A stretch of DNA of 64,000 bases from Stereocaulon alpinum (Eukaryota; Ascomycota; Lecanoromycetes; Lecanorales; Stereocaulaceae). The DNA lies in contig JAEUBA010000006.1 in assembly GCA_018257865.1 (NCBI GenBank), forward strand, positions 496,001 through 560,000, in the 5' to 3' direction. The notes under the pieces were generated by a model. That model was not told where the DNA came from and did not search any database. It saw nothing but the letters and a program-made list of their open reading frames with translations. Shown piece after piece: positions 34,251-45,744 of the stretch (positions are counted from its first letter, which is position 1; the number at the start of each line of letters is the position of its first letter). A program made the position numbers and the translations under genes.

Positions 34251-36394
34251 CTCGAAACGTCCCTGCATGTAGAAGAATCTACTGGGAAGGCAGTCGCACT
34301 GTAAGGTTCTGCAGGAGTTGTGCGAAGGTGAGGTACAACTGATGGTCGAAATTTGCATCCCCCAAAGCAAGTGAGATAGAAGTTGACAGGGCAAACAAAG
34401 GCGAGATACTAGTTAAGCGCAAGCAGTCACGTGAACTAGGTCAGTGTCTAGAGTAAAACAAGGTGGGGCGAGCATACAGCACCGCACGTATTCACGCCAA
34501 CATCAGACGATGAAGCAATCGGGAAATATTTATGCCACTTCAAGCTCCCACTCGAAGCTTCCGGTCTCAGCTGAAATTTGGGATGATTGCAGATATTCTT
34601 CACCAGCAAGGATATTATCTGAAGGGTACTCTCTATATGGCTTGCAGTCCTTCATATTCCCACAAAACGTGCCTTTCTGCTTATATCTTGCCGCGTGACC
34701 CCGTTTACTGGCGCCAACAGGACTTGTGTCGCAGCACCGGTGGCTCTCGAACCCTCTCAGAGACCTAGGAGGAAGTAAAAGAAGCATTAAGACTCCCTAA
34801 GTATAACATGACCTTGGAGTCGTCATCATGACTTACGGTTTGGATGGCTTATGAAGGCAGCAAGACCTGCTTATGTCACAACGTGGCATATCAGAACTAT
34901 AATCCTATCATTGGCGATGAATGTCGAGATCTTCGAGCGTCGAGCTGCCGTTTGAATTTAGAGAAGGAGAAGTACGTAAGACCAATCAACAAGCAGAGTC
35001 CCTTCCACTTGGTCATATTTGTGGCATGTTTGAGCCCCAATACCGCGGTCCGAGGCCGACTGCGCCGGAATTCCACGATAGTTCTGTATTCGAGCGGGAT
35101 ACGTGATGGCACTTCTGAACGGGATGATTTCGGTCGGCTAGCTAACTTCAGCGATCATTCTGTTATCATTTCGAAAAATTTATGGTAAATAGTTGCTCAC
35201 TCTCAGCTCGACGTTCAGATATCTGGTTTGCTTACCAGCTCAGTAGGCCCTCAGAAATAAACCCAGAATCACGAGTTAGAGCGTAGAACTTGGTCAGGGG
35301 TAGTTTTCTTAAGCTCGAGACAGCTCCGATCAGAACTGCCAGGGGAACTGCCGTAAGCCAACGGTGTTGGCCTAGAACAACGCTAGTGTCAAACTACCGG
35401 TACATGACCTTCTGTATGCGCGAACAATACCTATTTTATCCACAAGCTTACAAGGATTCGCTTATGTACCATGAAGTCCACTCATGTCCCAAAAAGATAG
35501 AGAGAAGACAACAAGAAGCCAATATAATGATCACAGGCACTCAACTCGAGCATTTTGCTGCTGTTGCCGCGCGAGCGCTGCTTAATGTTAGGCACATCCT
35601 GCTGGTAAGACCCGCGTTGAGATTACCCCTGCATGGCAAACGAAGTAGCGAGTCGTTCGAAACTCCATTAATTGCGCCTGGACTTCGGCTGCTGAATCCA
35701 GTTTGAAGCACTCAGGTAGCGAGATCTTCGCTATGGAAAGTAGACAACAGTCCTGTAATGGTGGTTCGAGAGCAGCTGGTGTGCTCGGCTCGTAGGGAAA
35801 TCTCTGCCCTTAGGATTCATCATGCCAGCCTTGGAAGCATTGGTCATCCCCTTCATCGTCACACATAGCACCCATCCGATCCACTAACTTGTGATCACCA
35901 CTCTGAGAGATCAAGACTGTTTGCCACTTTGCCCCAGAGCATCACAGTATGCACTGGACCCAGCTCCATCGCAGATGACCCTACTATGCTGTCGAGCACG
36001 AGAACAAGTATGACAATGCATTGTCGCACCCATCCTCGTCTGCTAGATTGAGGGTTTCACAAGGGCTATGTGATAGGCTGTCCCGTTGGTCTAATCCAAA
36101 AATGACTGTAGGACACGACAATGATTAGTCATAAATCACACAGAAACATTTTTAGGGATCAAGGTCTAAGATGTCAGAAGATGGAGAATGACTGTCATAC
36201 GTATCCCACAGGAATATGTCATCAGTTGACACCGATGACATTACATTTCCTTGGGCTCAAATACCTAGTATTTCCATCCAATTATCATCCATCTTTCCAG
36301 CACTGATCGTCAAACAAAGTCACGATCAACCAACTCAAGAACTCTAGAGCATACCAAGAGATCAAGACACGTACCAAGCACACACTTCAACAGC
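34251..36394. other. Gene-poor region of about 2.1 kb
   Basis: Short overlapping frames on both strands (for example 34844-35188, plus) with no recognisable domain. No repeats were noticed. Confidence 0.4.
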
Positions 36395-36637
36395 ATGCCT
36401 CATCCACTTTCCTCCGCCCCTCAAGCGGAGTCCTCCAACGATAACAACATCGTCTCGACGATCCCACCCACAGCACCAGCAACCACCGTTACCACCAAAT
36501 CGACAACTGCAACCCGGAACTCGGCCGGCGATGTCATCTGCTGCAAGTGCGGCGGCCTTGTGAACTGGCAGAACAGACACTACTGCTTCATATGTCGCTG
36601 CGGGCATAGCCGCTGCAACAATTGCCGTCTGCAATGA
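36395..36637 (+). CDS. Small cysteine-rich zinc-ribbon-like protein
   Basis: An 80-residue frame from ATG 36395. The N-terminal half is Ser/Thr/Pro-rich. The C-terminal 35 residues hold a dense cluster: ICCKCGGLVNW, then HYCFICRCGHSRCNNC, with CxxC, CxxC, CxH and CxxC pairs compatible with one or two bound zinc ions. The distribution resembles short fungal proteins in which a disordered leader precedes a small zinc knuckle. No signal peptide is present, so it is probably intracellular. I do not recognise a named family. The short length leaves some doubt, but the regular cysteine spacing is unlikely to be chance. Confidence 0.55.
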   Translation: MPHPLSSAPQAESSNDNNIVSTIPPTAPATTVTTKSTTATRNSAGDVICCKCGGLVNWQNRHYCFICRCGHSRCNNCRLQ

Positions 36638-37913
36638 TTGTGGGCGTGGAAATTGCACAGGGCTGTGACAGACAAAAGACTAGGCAATAAATGACTAGAC
36701 TTTTGGCATGCAGGTTTCAAAGAGATGCATTAACGGTGGAAGTGGTACTCGACAGCTAATGGAAATTTGTGCATGCGATTGACAGATCCTTGTTTGCTTG
36801 GGCGAGAGATAGCTATGACAGAAACAAAGACATAATTTGCAATGAAACATCCCCCGAACCCTTTCCGTCGTCTACCACCTTGATATGGCGCTGGCCAACT
36901 ACAAGGCCTTAACATACTTCCGTTCTAAGGAGCAATAGGGACTGATTGGGTGTGATGGAAGCTCATATGATGGCTATTGATATGTGAGCGAGGAGACGGT
37001 GTGAGTATTTAGAAATCGGTTTTCCTCCCACATACAAAATATTAAGGGTAGGACGAAAACCTCCCTAGCATTGGCTACTTCCAAGCATTTGTGTCATTGC
37101 CGGTCAAACGGTCCCTTACCTTGGTTCTTCGTGCACAAGAAAGTCAATCTCTTCCTGGAGGCTTCCCCACTCTAGGTTCCGGGTCTTCCAAGCTGGTCCC
37201 TGTGGATGTTGGTGATATCAACGCCTTCCGTAAAATGAACGAACATCTCGGACCCGCCAGAGCTGCTTGGACAGATTGAAATGGCTTACAATATGTCAGC
37301 ACGGAGTGGCTGTCATGAAACAAACTCGGCAGACAATCAGCTTATTGCTGCAGACAACATGTTGGCCATTCGGATCTGGCACGGACGAGTTACGTGATAC
37401 TTTCGATGACAGTTCTGTAGATATGCTTTTTAAACAGACGTACCTGTTGTGCGAGGCCGACCTAAAGCCGGAGGATGCCATAGCGTATCGCTTGATTGTT
37501 GTCCTCGAATGGTAATGGACAGTCGTAGCGGCCCAATGATTAGGGCTGGATATGAGCGCGCTGGCTGTCATCGTTGCGCTCTTATGGGAATAGTGGCCTC
37601 ATAGCGCGGAATTAAGGACCCTCAGGGACTTGGTGCATCCGGGGGCGCAGCCATAAGCCAGGCTTCGGGTAGTAGCTGCCGGAAAATCAACCCCCCGAGC
37701 CCCCGACACTTCCGTCGCAGTGCGCAGTAATCTGCTGCGTCATACATATACCTACTACCTAGTACATCTATCATACGCCTTCTTACTCCTCCTACCATGC
37801 ATCCACATATCCTGTTCCGACCAATGCCCCGTTGTCCCACAAATATCATCGTTATCGCGTGCTTGATTGATCAACAGTGAATTTCAACAATCAACACCCC
37901 GCACTGTCTCAGT
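36638..37913. other. Intergenic region with a possible gene remnant
   Basis: Plus-strand frames at 37091-37279 and 37267-37515 overlap out of frame and have protein-like composition (INAFRKMNEHLGPARAAW, then VDMLFKQTYLLCEADLKPED). They might be a decayed gene, but I cannot name it. The last 200 bp form the promoter of the RING gene. Confidence 0.35.
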
Positions 37914-39780
37914 ATGGGATCATTTAGCTTTCCAAATATGTACCTGGCCATATGGCTCTCTATCCTTGGGGCTCAGCTCGTTTCAGGGCAGAGCGTCTCG
38001 CCAACGAACAGCACCACGACTGCCAATACCTCCAATCAATTCGACCTAGACACGTCCATCTCGCAGATGGAAACACATGCCGCCGTAGCGCCTCTCACAA
38101 ATCAAGCAGGTCTCCAAGGAGGTATCGATCAGCTTTCGGTCAGTGAATCCTTTGAGTGAGGCAACCTGGTATTATTGACATACCACGTAGCAAATACAAC
38201 TGAGCGGACGCCTACTGTTGACCAACGCCGCAAGTGTCAGCGGTCTCGAGGGTGGTGATATCGCTTTCATCAGCTGCGAGTCCAGTGACTACACCAACGG
38301 CAACATCGACTCGCAAAGAGTCATCAACCTGGCTGTTAACAACGGCAAGCCCTCCGCCATCGTCCTCTACAGCGTCTATGCCGCTAGCTGTAGCTTTAGT
38401 GCTACCGACCTTTTCAATTTCCCGTGGATGTACACCATGCTCAGTGCCAACCAATCCCAAGCGATTGTAGCCGGACTGATAAGGAACGATCCTCCTTACC
38501 CTCCTACAACCATACATGTGAACAAGAAGACCGTAAACGGAACCGCTGGGAACAGCGGAAGTAACGGAAATAGTGACGGCAATGTTCTGGGGAAGTCGCC
38601 TACCACTGCAGTGGCGATGATCATCCTCTACAGCATCACTGGTATTATCACGGCCCTCTTCCTGGCAATCATCATTGTCGGCGCTATCCGAGCACATCGC
38701 CATCCTGAGAGATATGGTCCAAGACGAGTGATCGGAAGGCCAAGGCAGAGCAGGGCAAAGGGTATTGCAAGAGCTATGCTCGAGACCATCCCGATTGTAA
38801 AATTCGGCGACCAAGAAGAGGACAAGCCTACGCAACATGGAAGAGACGTCGAATTGGCACAGACGAGAGCTCCGCCTACCGAGACTAGGACAGAGACAGA
38901 AGAGCCGCAAGGCCTAGCAGCTGCATCACAATCGGATGCAGCGGAAGGAGCGGGTCCAGATGTCGTGACTACAGAGGCTGCTACAGGAACACCGAAACCA
39001 AAAGACAGGGTCGAAGAGGATGCATTCCGGACAGACAACGGGTTGGCTTGTTCAGTGTGTACGGATGACTTTGCAAAGGGCCAAGATGTAAGAGTCTTGC
39101 CCTGCAAGCATAAGTTTCATCCAGAATGTATCGATCCTTGGCTCTTGAACGTGTCAGGAACATGTCCACTATGGTAATTCGTTCACGTTCTGGCTCCAGA
39201 CCGGTGTAGCTAATTCTATTGCAGCCGCGTTGACCTCCATCCCACGACCTCACACAGCTCAGATCCTGACGCCGAAGATGACACATCGGAAACGTCGCAT
39301 CCTGATGCTCTCTCCCCAATCTCTCCTACCGATGCCCCTACCATCGAAACCGCTCGCCACAACCGCCGCTCCCGCATCCTTCATATTGGCCGCATGCGCC
39401 ACGCTACACCAGACGAACGTATTGCAGCGTTGAGGACGCTGAGAGATGAGAATCGAGATCAAGCCACTAGCCCAGAAATAGAGCATGGAAACCGGACCGT
39501 TGGAGAGCGAACATTGAATAGGATAGGTGTTAGAATCAGCCGAGCTTTCGGTGGTGGGTCACGACCCGGATCTGGGGTGCCGTCTTCAAGGCCGGTGTCT
39601 CATGTCCCTGCTACTGTTGCCGAAGCACCTGCCACTTCTAGCACTGGAGCACCTGTCTCGCCCATATCACCTGCGTCTAATACCACCGAAGTACACGCAT
39701 TTAGCGAAGTACCTGCTTCAACCATGACGGAAGCACGCGCTGCTACATCGACGGAGAACCCACATGCATCACGACCATGA
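37914..39780 (+). CDS. Transmembrane RING-H2 E3 ubiquitin ligase
   Basis: Three exons (37914-38138, 38191-39173, 39225-39780) with introns of 52 and 51 bp give 587 residues. A signal peptide (YLAIWLSILGAQLVSG) is followed by a lumenal or extracellular region of about 190 residues with PA-domain-like features (DIAFISCESS, SAIVLYSVYAASCS). One transmembrane helix lies near residues 214-241 (AVAMIILYSITGIITALFLA). The RING-H2 is at 362-403, starting CSVCTDDF and containing LPCKHKFHPECIDPWL and CPLC. Intron 2 falls within the last cysteine codon: the unspliced frame ends PLW-stop, and splicing yields PLCRVDL. The Ser/Thr-rich tail is cytosolic. The layout is that of PA-TM-RING ligases of endosomes or vacuoles. 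The substrate is unknown. Confidence 0.92.
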
Positions 39781-40421
39781 ATGACGAGAAGACTAGCTAC
39801 GTCTACAATATCATTCCGACCGTATTTCTAGGGAATGTACATAAGGGGCTAGGTTTCGGAAGGCGGGATAAGGCGCTTGATGTCATGAATTTACGCATGG
39901 AAGATAGGATATCCCAGCATGTCATTTGGAACTTAGGAATTGCGACTTTCTGCCTTGTACATATTCATACTGCATATATGTTGATAGCTACGAAGCGGTT
40001 GTTACTAAATGCTCTACTACAGCTGGCTTTTATCAAATCATTGATTCATCACTCATAGCACGCAGACGTCCGAAAATGATATCGAATTATCTTGCACCAG
40101 TCCAGGAAAGAATACTAACTCAGTACAATCAATGCTGCTTGATCTTGTGAGCTGGCTAGGTAAGCTTTATGTTTGGAGGTTTGCTATTGGGGAATTTTGT
40201 ACTGTTTATGGGATTAAGTTTGATAGGTCAGGTTGATTATGATTAAGGTGCAGGTCATCGAGACGGATGGTATGTTTGTCTGACATAGTTGCTATATAGC
40301 GGTAGCGATCAGCTGTCAAACGAGCTATCGTTTGAAGGCATTTTTCCAAAACTCGTCGTTTTTGTATAAGATTAGCTCATCCCTACATTCACCAGCATAA
40401 ATAATCCCTCCCTCAACAAAC
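39781..40421. other. Intergenic region, no gene recognised
   Basis: Downstream of the RING gene and promoter of the gene at 40422. Short frames only. Confidence 0.45.
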
Positions 40422-40826
40422 ATGAGCGCCCACCATCCACCCCCAAACACCATCTTCTTCCCCCTCCTCCCGGGAAGCGACCATCCCCCCCCTTTCTACA
40501 CGACAGCAGCAGCCATAGCGCTCACGGTTCCAGGCACCACTGCGCAGGAGTACCGCTCTTGTACGTTCCCTATTCTTGTGCAGTATAAGGAGCATGTCTT
40601 TCCGCTTATTATGTCGCTGGGCGAGCAGTTCGGCGCGCTGGTGGATGATGTGAGGCGGTATTTTAATTTTGTCGAGGCGCCGAGGTTGAGGTTTGCTTGG
40701 GATAGGTCGTTTGGTGGGGTGGTTGAGGTGGTGGTTACGGAGGCGAATGTTTCGGCGGCGGTGAGACTTGCGGGGGAGAGGGGGAGTCGGGAGTGTAGGC
40801 TTTTGGTTAGTGGGGGAGGTAGCTAG
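40422..40826 (+). CDS. Beta-grasp-like small protein, family member F
   Basis: A single exon of 134 residues from ATG 40422. A Pro-rich leader of about 30 residues precedes strand AIALTVP, strand CTFPILVQY, strand HVFPLIMSLG, helix EQFGALVDDVRRYF, strand PRLRFAWDR, strand VVEVVV, helix TEANVSAAVRLAGER and final strand ECRLLVSG. CTFPILVQY matches WTFPIMASY of the gene at 28716, and the helix matches the signature shared by all six members. It is separated from the 18-29 kb cluster by about 11 kb. Its GC-rich second half gives it a base composition unlike the other members. Function is unknown. Confidence 0.6.
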   Translation: MSAHHPPPNTIFFPLLPGSDHPPPFYTTAAAIALTVPGTTAQEYRSCTFPILVQYKEHVFPLIMSLGEQFGALVDDVRRYFNFVEAPRLRFAWDRSFGGVVEVVVTEANVSAAVRLAGERGSRECRLLVSGGGS

Positions 40827-41434
40827 GTGGATGGGTGGTTGGGATTGGGTCCTGGAGGGCTGGAGTGTTCGGGGGTTTTCTTGGGCGCGTGATGTGTGGA
40901 AGGGTTGGTGCCATTTTAAGCATGTCGGTTGTTTGTTCTGTTGATTCGTTGGTGTATGCTTTGCTAGCTGAAGCGAGATCCGCCGTTAGAGACTTGATCT
41001 CTGGGTCTGTGCTTTGCCGGAACGCATCATGTTGTCTTGATTCTTCAAAACTTCAATCTTTGGACATCAAGTGCCCGGTCTGCAGACGCGACTTTGGCGT
41101 GCAGACATTTTGATCTTTTTCCATTGCTATAGATTCGTAGAGAGGGTTCTGGTTTTCAGCCCCCAATCTAGGATCTCCTTTTTATGACAGAGTTCCCTTG
41201 TTGGCTCAAGCTTGGCCTTTGCATTTTACGCTGTGATCTGATGCCGCTGGCGAATCCTGTATCAAAAGCCTTGAAACATGTCTTGTAGACAAGTTTTATC
41301 AAGCCACTGGAAGCTTAACCTATGGTCTCTGGGACCGTTCGCATCTCCACTCATACGCCGCCATATATGTGTCCTTAGCAGTCGGTTTCGCTTGATAATC
41401 TATTGGCAGCGAGAAGCACTAAAAGACGCCTAGG
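40827..41434. other. Intergenic region, no gene recognised
   Basis: A plus-strand frame ends near 41112 with CPVCRRDFG, a zinc-ribbon-like scrap, but it has no supported start or second half. Confidence 0.4.
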
Positions 41435-42925
41435 TCAAAAACTCGGTACTTTGAAACGTGATAGTGGATGAGCCTCGTCATCTAGGCCGTTGTCTGTACG
41501 CTTTCTCTTGACGCCTTTGGGAATCATCTGTCCTCCCGGAATCAGATGGTAGGATGCGAGGTCCTCGTCTTCAATATGCCTTACTCTGACAGACAGTATA
41601 CTTGAGCGCGAAGCATCGCATTGAAGTTGATAGAAGACTTTCAGGTTTCCATAGCCGAAGTCCGAGAATGGCTTGTTCATCCATTTCTGCAAATGACTCA
41701 TCAGCGCCGCGATGCTGCTTGTCTCGTAATCGGCCAAGCAATTGGGTGTTTCAATGTGCTGTAGCAGGCCGCTAATTTTGGAGAAATGTGTAATGCAGGA
41801 TGGGCAGGAGAGGACATCAGGATAGTCATCCGTGTGAGAGCTTTGAAGATGTTCAGTGAGCGAGATGTCGTTAGAGTGCTCGCAATCGCAAATGTAGCAC
41901 ACCCATCCTCTCGAAGGGACGTAGTCTCCATGAGAGGAATATTTTCGAGGAGCCCCAGCAAGAAACCACGGAAGACGCTCTCTGATCAGGTTGTGAGCGA
42001 AGCCAGTGCATTTCTCCGCAATGGCGTTGAGATACTGAATATTCCAACCGGCAGAACATCCACCATTCTCGAGGTGGACAATCACTCCTGATCGAGTTGC
42101 AAAGTGTCTCGAACAGCCCCAGCACCTGCCGGCTCGTGGCATGTGAATGATGGAATGCTACTTTGGCCTTAGCTTCGAATCTGGCATGTTGTTTGGTGTC
42201 ACTATTCTTACCTCACGTAGATTATTGGCAGACGAAAAGTTCTGCTTGCAGATATGGCAGAATGTGTCAACATGCCTCGGTGAGGAGGACCAGTGTGTGA
42301 TTAATGCTGACCGATTCTCCCACAAGAGGTCGCATTGTTGGCAGAAGGGATGCCCCTCTGGCCATTCTTTTATATGTCGAAGTCTGGCAGACGAGTCTCC
42401 AAAGTTTACCTTGCAGATACGGCAGAATGTGTATTGATGTATGTCGCTCTCAAAATGATCGACACGAAGCTCGGCATTATCAAATTCTGCCCCACAGGGA
42501 ATGCATAAGTGGTGTATTTTAGGATTGGCCTTTTTGTGCTCGAATCTCGCATCCTGAGTGTCAAAGTTGATATGACACTTGTTGCAGTACGTCTCGCGGT
42601 GTGCCTCTACAGTCTCGTAATGCGTTTTGAACGACTCCGCATTTGTCCACTGTTTTCGGCATTGAACACATACATTCGGGTGCGTTACGTTATCGGACTT
42701 GACGTGCATCCACCTGGCCTCGCGGTCCTCGAAGTCAACATCACAGTCCTCACAGTAAGTCCAGTAATGGCTACCACTTTTTTGCCAATGCTGCTTGCGA
42801 GCAGCCCATGAGCTGAAAAGCCTTTGGCATGGCTTGCAGTAAGCGTGCCGGCTCGAGTTGGCGTAGTGTTGATCCAAAGCAGCATCATGCGGGAAGTAGC
42901 GATCACAATCTGAGCAGTATGCCAT
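41435..42925 (-). CDS. C2H2 zinc-finger protein, paralog 2 (multi-finger)
   Basis: Two exons (42212-42925 and 41435-42157) with a 54-bp intron give 478 residues. The first exon is an unbroken array of about nine finger-like units: CSDCDRYFPHDAALDQHY, CKPCQRLFSSWAARKQHW, CEDCDVDFEDREARWMH, CVQCRKQWTNAESFKTHY, CNKCHINFDTQDARFEHK, CIPCGAEFDNAELRVDHF, CRICKVNFGDSSARLRH, CQQCDLLWENRSALITHW and CHICKQNFSSANNLRE. After the intron come HSIIHMPRAGRCWGC and further units (CYICDCEHSN, CPSCITHFSKISGLLQH). A basic KRKR stretch near the C-terminus may be a nuclear signal. The intron sits in the same finger, same phase, as in the 33330-34250 gene. Probably a nucleic-acid-binding protein; the target is unknown. 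Confidence 0.88.
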
Positions 42926-43195
42926 GTTTCTCGGTGTTGAAATCAGCTTGGAAGTTTGATATGAATTGGACAGAATTTTTTTTGGACAAGTGGATGTGGA
43001 TAGGAGAGGGAGATTGCGGTGGCTGGCGTGGCTGTGAAAGAGTGCGGGGCGCTTGGCAGGAGCCCCAAGGCTCGGGCAGCCCTAGCCCTAGACATGCCAT
43101 TCCACGCAGATCTTCGATTTCGCGGTGCATCTTTTTGTTGATAACGTTGTACTGAACGCTCGTGTAGCGCTGTGATGGCCTTCAATATCCAGTGC

Positions 43196-44865
43196 TTATA
43201 TACAGTGTAAGATTCCGTCCATGAACGCCGCTGTACAATTCAAAGCAAATGTTCTATTAATCCAGCATGGCTGTCCTTCGACCCCCGGTAGCACACCAAG
43301 CGCACTTGTCGCATCATCAACATCTATATACATTTGAGAGGTACCATACAGACTCACATTCTTTGTATCGCATCCAGCATCATGTTCCTTGCAATATCTC
43401 TCACGACATGTGGAGCAGCGTCTCTCAGTGAGCTGCAGACATGGCTGGCATTGCTGGCCGCACTCGTAACAATGTTTCCGGGCGCCGGGCTTGTACCACG
43501 AACGATCAGCTTCCAGCCACACAAAGCTGATTGATCAAGACCTCGTAGTAGGAATGCTCAACCCCACATCCCACCCTCCCCGCCTTCATTCAACAGCTGT
43601 TCCACCAGACATTTCTTTACGCACAAGGCGTTATGTACCTTTATACTCTCCTGAAGATTTTCTTTGTCCGTTGATGGTGGGGTCAAGGTTGACAGTACTC
43701 TCCTTTTGGGGACTGTGTAGCAGGATTCACACCACCAAGCGTTGCAGCTTTCGCACCAGCGGTCCTTCAAGCACTGGCGGCATCGTGCAATGAATTGAGG
43801 ATGGGATAGACCATTAGTGCCGAGGCGCTGAGCAGCCTTGACAGATGACGAATGCATAGGTGGAGGAGTGAGCAGTGGCAGCTGAGACTCTGGCGACTTC
43901 CCAGGACAGGCGGGGCCTTCCGGACTCGATCCACACTTCTGGCAGCCGCTCAAGCTTATTGTTGCCAAACTTGGCCTTGCGTCGTATATCGTCTCTGCAC
44001 TTCTAGTCGATACGTGGCCGACTTCGGGGTGAGCAAGTACATTATTATGCTGGCGGCATAGAACAGCGTCAAACGCAATCAGTCCCTCACATGCCTCGAT
44101 AAGACTAGCCCACTGCACCGCAATCTCTGGTTCCATCCGGAGGACCTCTCTAGTAGTACCATACCAGGGGTTATTCTGGTGCCAGCAGGACTGGACGAGT
44201 TCTCTGTGCAGCGCACCACTGCTCGAGGCACCAGCGCCAAGCTGCGCACCAAGACTGTTCGTAACGCCACCTTGCTGCTGCCGCTGATAGAGTCGAAGGT
44301 TTGCCGCTGAGTAGTCCGCATCTCCCCTGGTTGGGGTAAAGTAGTAGAGACCTTTTAGCTTGGGTGGTTCTTTGCGTGACGGTCTGATGAGATACCGGAG
44401 TAATTGGATGAGCTTTTCATCTCCCAGTTCCTTTACACATCGTAGTGATATGATACGGATGTTGTAGGCCTCTTCGCAGAGAATCTCTCTCACCAAGCCA
44501 AGTGGTACGGCAAGACCATCTAGAACAAGGGTGCGGACATCCCGGAGAACATTGCGCGAGTCAAGGCTGGAGAAGACATTCCGGAGGGGCCGAGCGTAGT
44601 AATCGTCAGTGCTTATACTAGAGAATTCTGGTGGATCACGTTCATCGATTTCTGGTAAGAGCTTCACGCAGGATTTGACTCTAGTCAAGTCAAGGTGGCT
44701 AAAGACATGGGATTGAGTGAATATCAAGTCCCGGAATGCGGTTGAAGTGGTGGCCAGAGAGAGAAGACCCTGGACGCCTACGTGTGGGCTGGTGTGACTT
44801 AAAACGAGTGTATTGTTAAGCAGGTCCAGTAGAGTGATTGGGAGCGAGCTCTCCTGGTGATTCAT
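43196..44865 (-). CDS. F-box/LRR-like protein with C-terminal cysteine-rich region
   Basis: The main exon runs from ATG 44865 to about 43568, and a second exon (43526-43196) is joined by a tentative 41-bp intron, giving about 542 residues. The N-terminus (LPITLLDLLNNTLVLSHTSP) and following leucine-rich stretches (RDVRTLVLDGLAVPLGLVRE, IRIISLRCVKELGDEKLIQL) are those of fungal F-box-like leucine-rich proteins. The centre is polar. The C-terminal part is cysteine-rich (CQKCGS, CRQCLKDRWCESCNAWWCESC, then CYECGQQCQPC and CSTCRERYCKEHDAGC) and probably binds zinc. The donor GTGGGG is weak, and a strong GTGAGT at the end of the second block hints at one more intron, so the 3' end is uncertain. 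I do not know its function. Confidence 0.62.
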
Positions 44866-45744
44866 TGTAATATTTTGCGGTAGAACAGGTTTGGTGAAAG
44901 TGAGGCGACTGGGTATCAAATGCCGCACTCAACAAATACCAGGCTATGCCTTAGAGCCTATGATGAAGGCAGTTCTAGCTCACGTCAATATAGATTCAAG
45001 ATTACTGTTGTTGGATCGTCGTACCTGCATGGTCAAATTTCGAGGTTATGGCGCAAGGTCCGCGCGTTTTCTGATCGTCTCGTGTTTGATAGCGCTAGAC
45101 TTTGCACTAACTAGAACGCTAGTCCCAAACGAGTTTCCAACCTCTAGCCGTCGGGCGTCGCAATTTCTTCTCCGTCAGGGTCCACCACCTCCAACCAGCG
45201 CCAGCTAGGTAGCGCCGACGTGTCCAAATTGGGTTAAGTTTCTGAGCTTTGAGTGTTGAGCGTCGTGTGAACTCGGGTCCGGTCCTGACGCTCTTCCCAC
45301 ACTAGACCCATACCATTCCTTGCTCCGATTGATATCAGGGTGGCAGGCTCTTGGATCAAGTTGAGCTCCATTTAGGGATAAAGCTATGTATAGTTGTGTA
45401 GGGATGTTGGGAGATTTTGGAGATTCTGAGTGGGCAGGGCAAAGGGTTCTGCTCGGGGCGCAGCATGAGACGGCACATGCACGAATGATCTGGAGCGGCA
45501 AAGGTGGGGTAGGTCGCGAACGCCTTTCATATGTGGGTTTCCGTGATCCTATATACAAGTCCTAACAGGATATGATGTATCACAGGGATCCTCCTCACTT
45601 ACTCACTCGAAGCCTGAGTGTTGCGGGCGACGTCAGTGAGGTGGTGATTATGGGGCTGATAAGTCTATCGCTTTTGCCCTGAGGGACCGTCGAACAAGTC
45701 TGGGGCCCAGGAGGCGCTTGAGAGGGGATGTCTTGCTTCATCAT
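44866..45744. other. Intergenic region, no gene recognised
   Basis: Promoter of the F-box/LRR-like gene on the left and downstream of the glycosyltransferase gene on the right. A minus-strand segment near 45250-45320 has a translation reminiscent of a tRNA shadow, but it does not fold as a tRNA. Confidence 0.4.

Noticed and set aside
40835..41113. Zinc-finger-like frame ending CPVCRRDFG
   Set aside because: Only one CxxC is present, the upstream part is low quality, and no partner exon was found.
45250..45330. tRNA-like stretch on the minus strand
   Set aside because: The translated reading looked like a tRNA shadow, but there is no acceptor stem, the B-box-like sequence is poor, and the spacing is too short.
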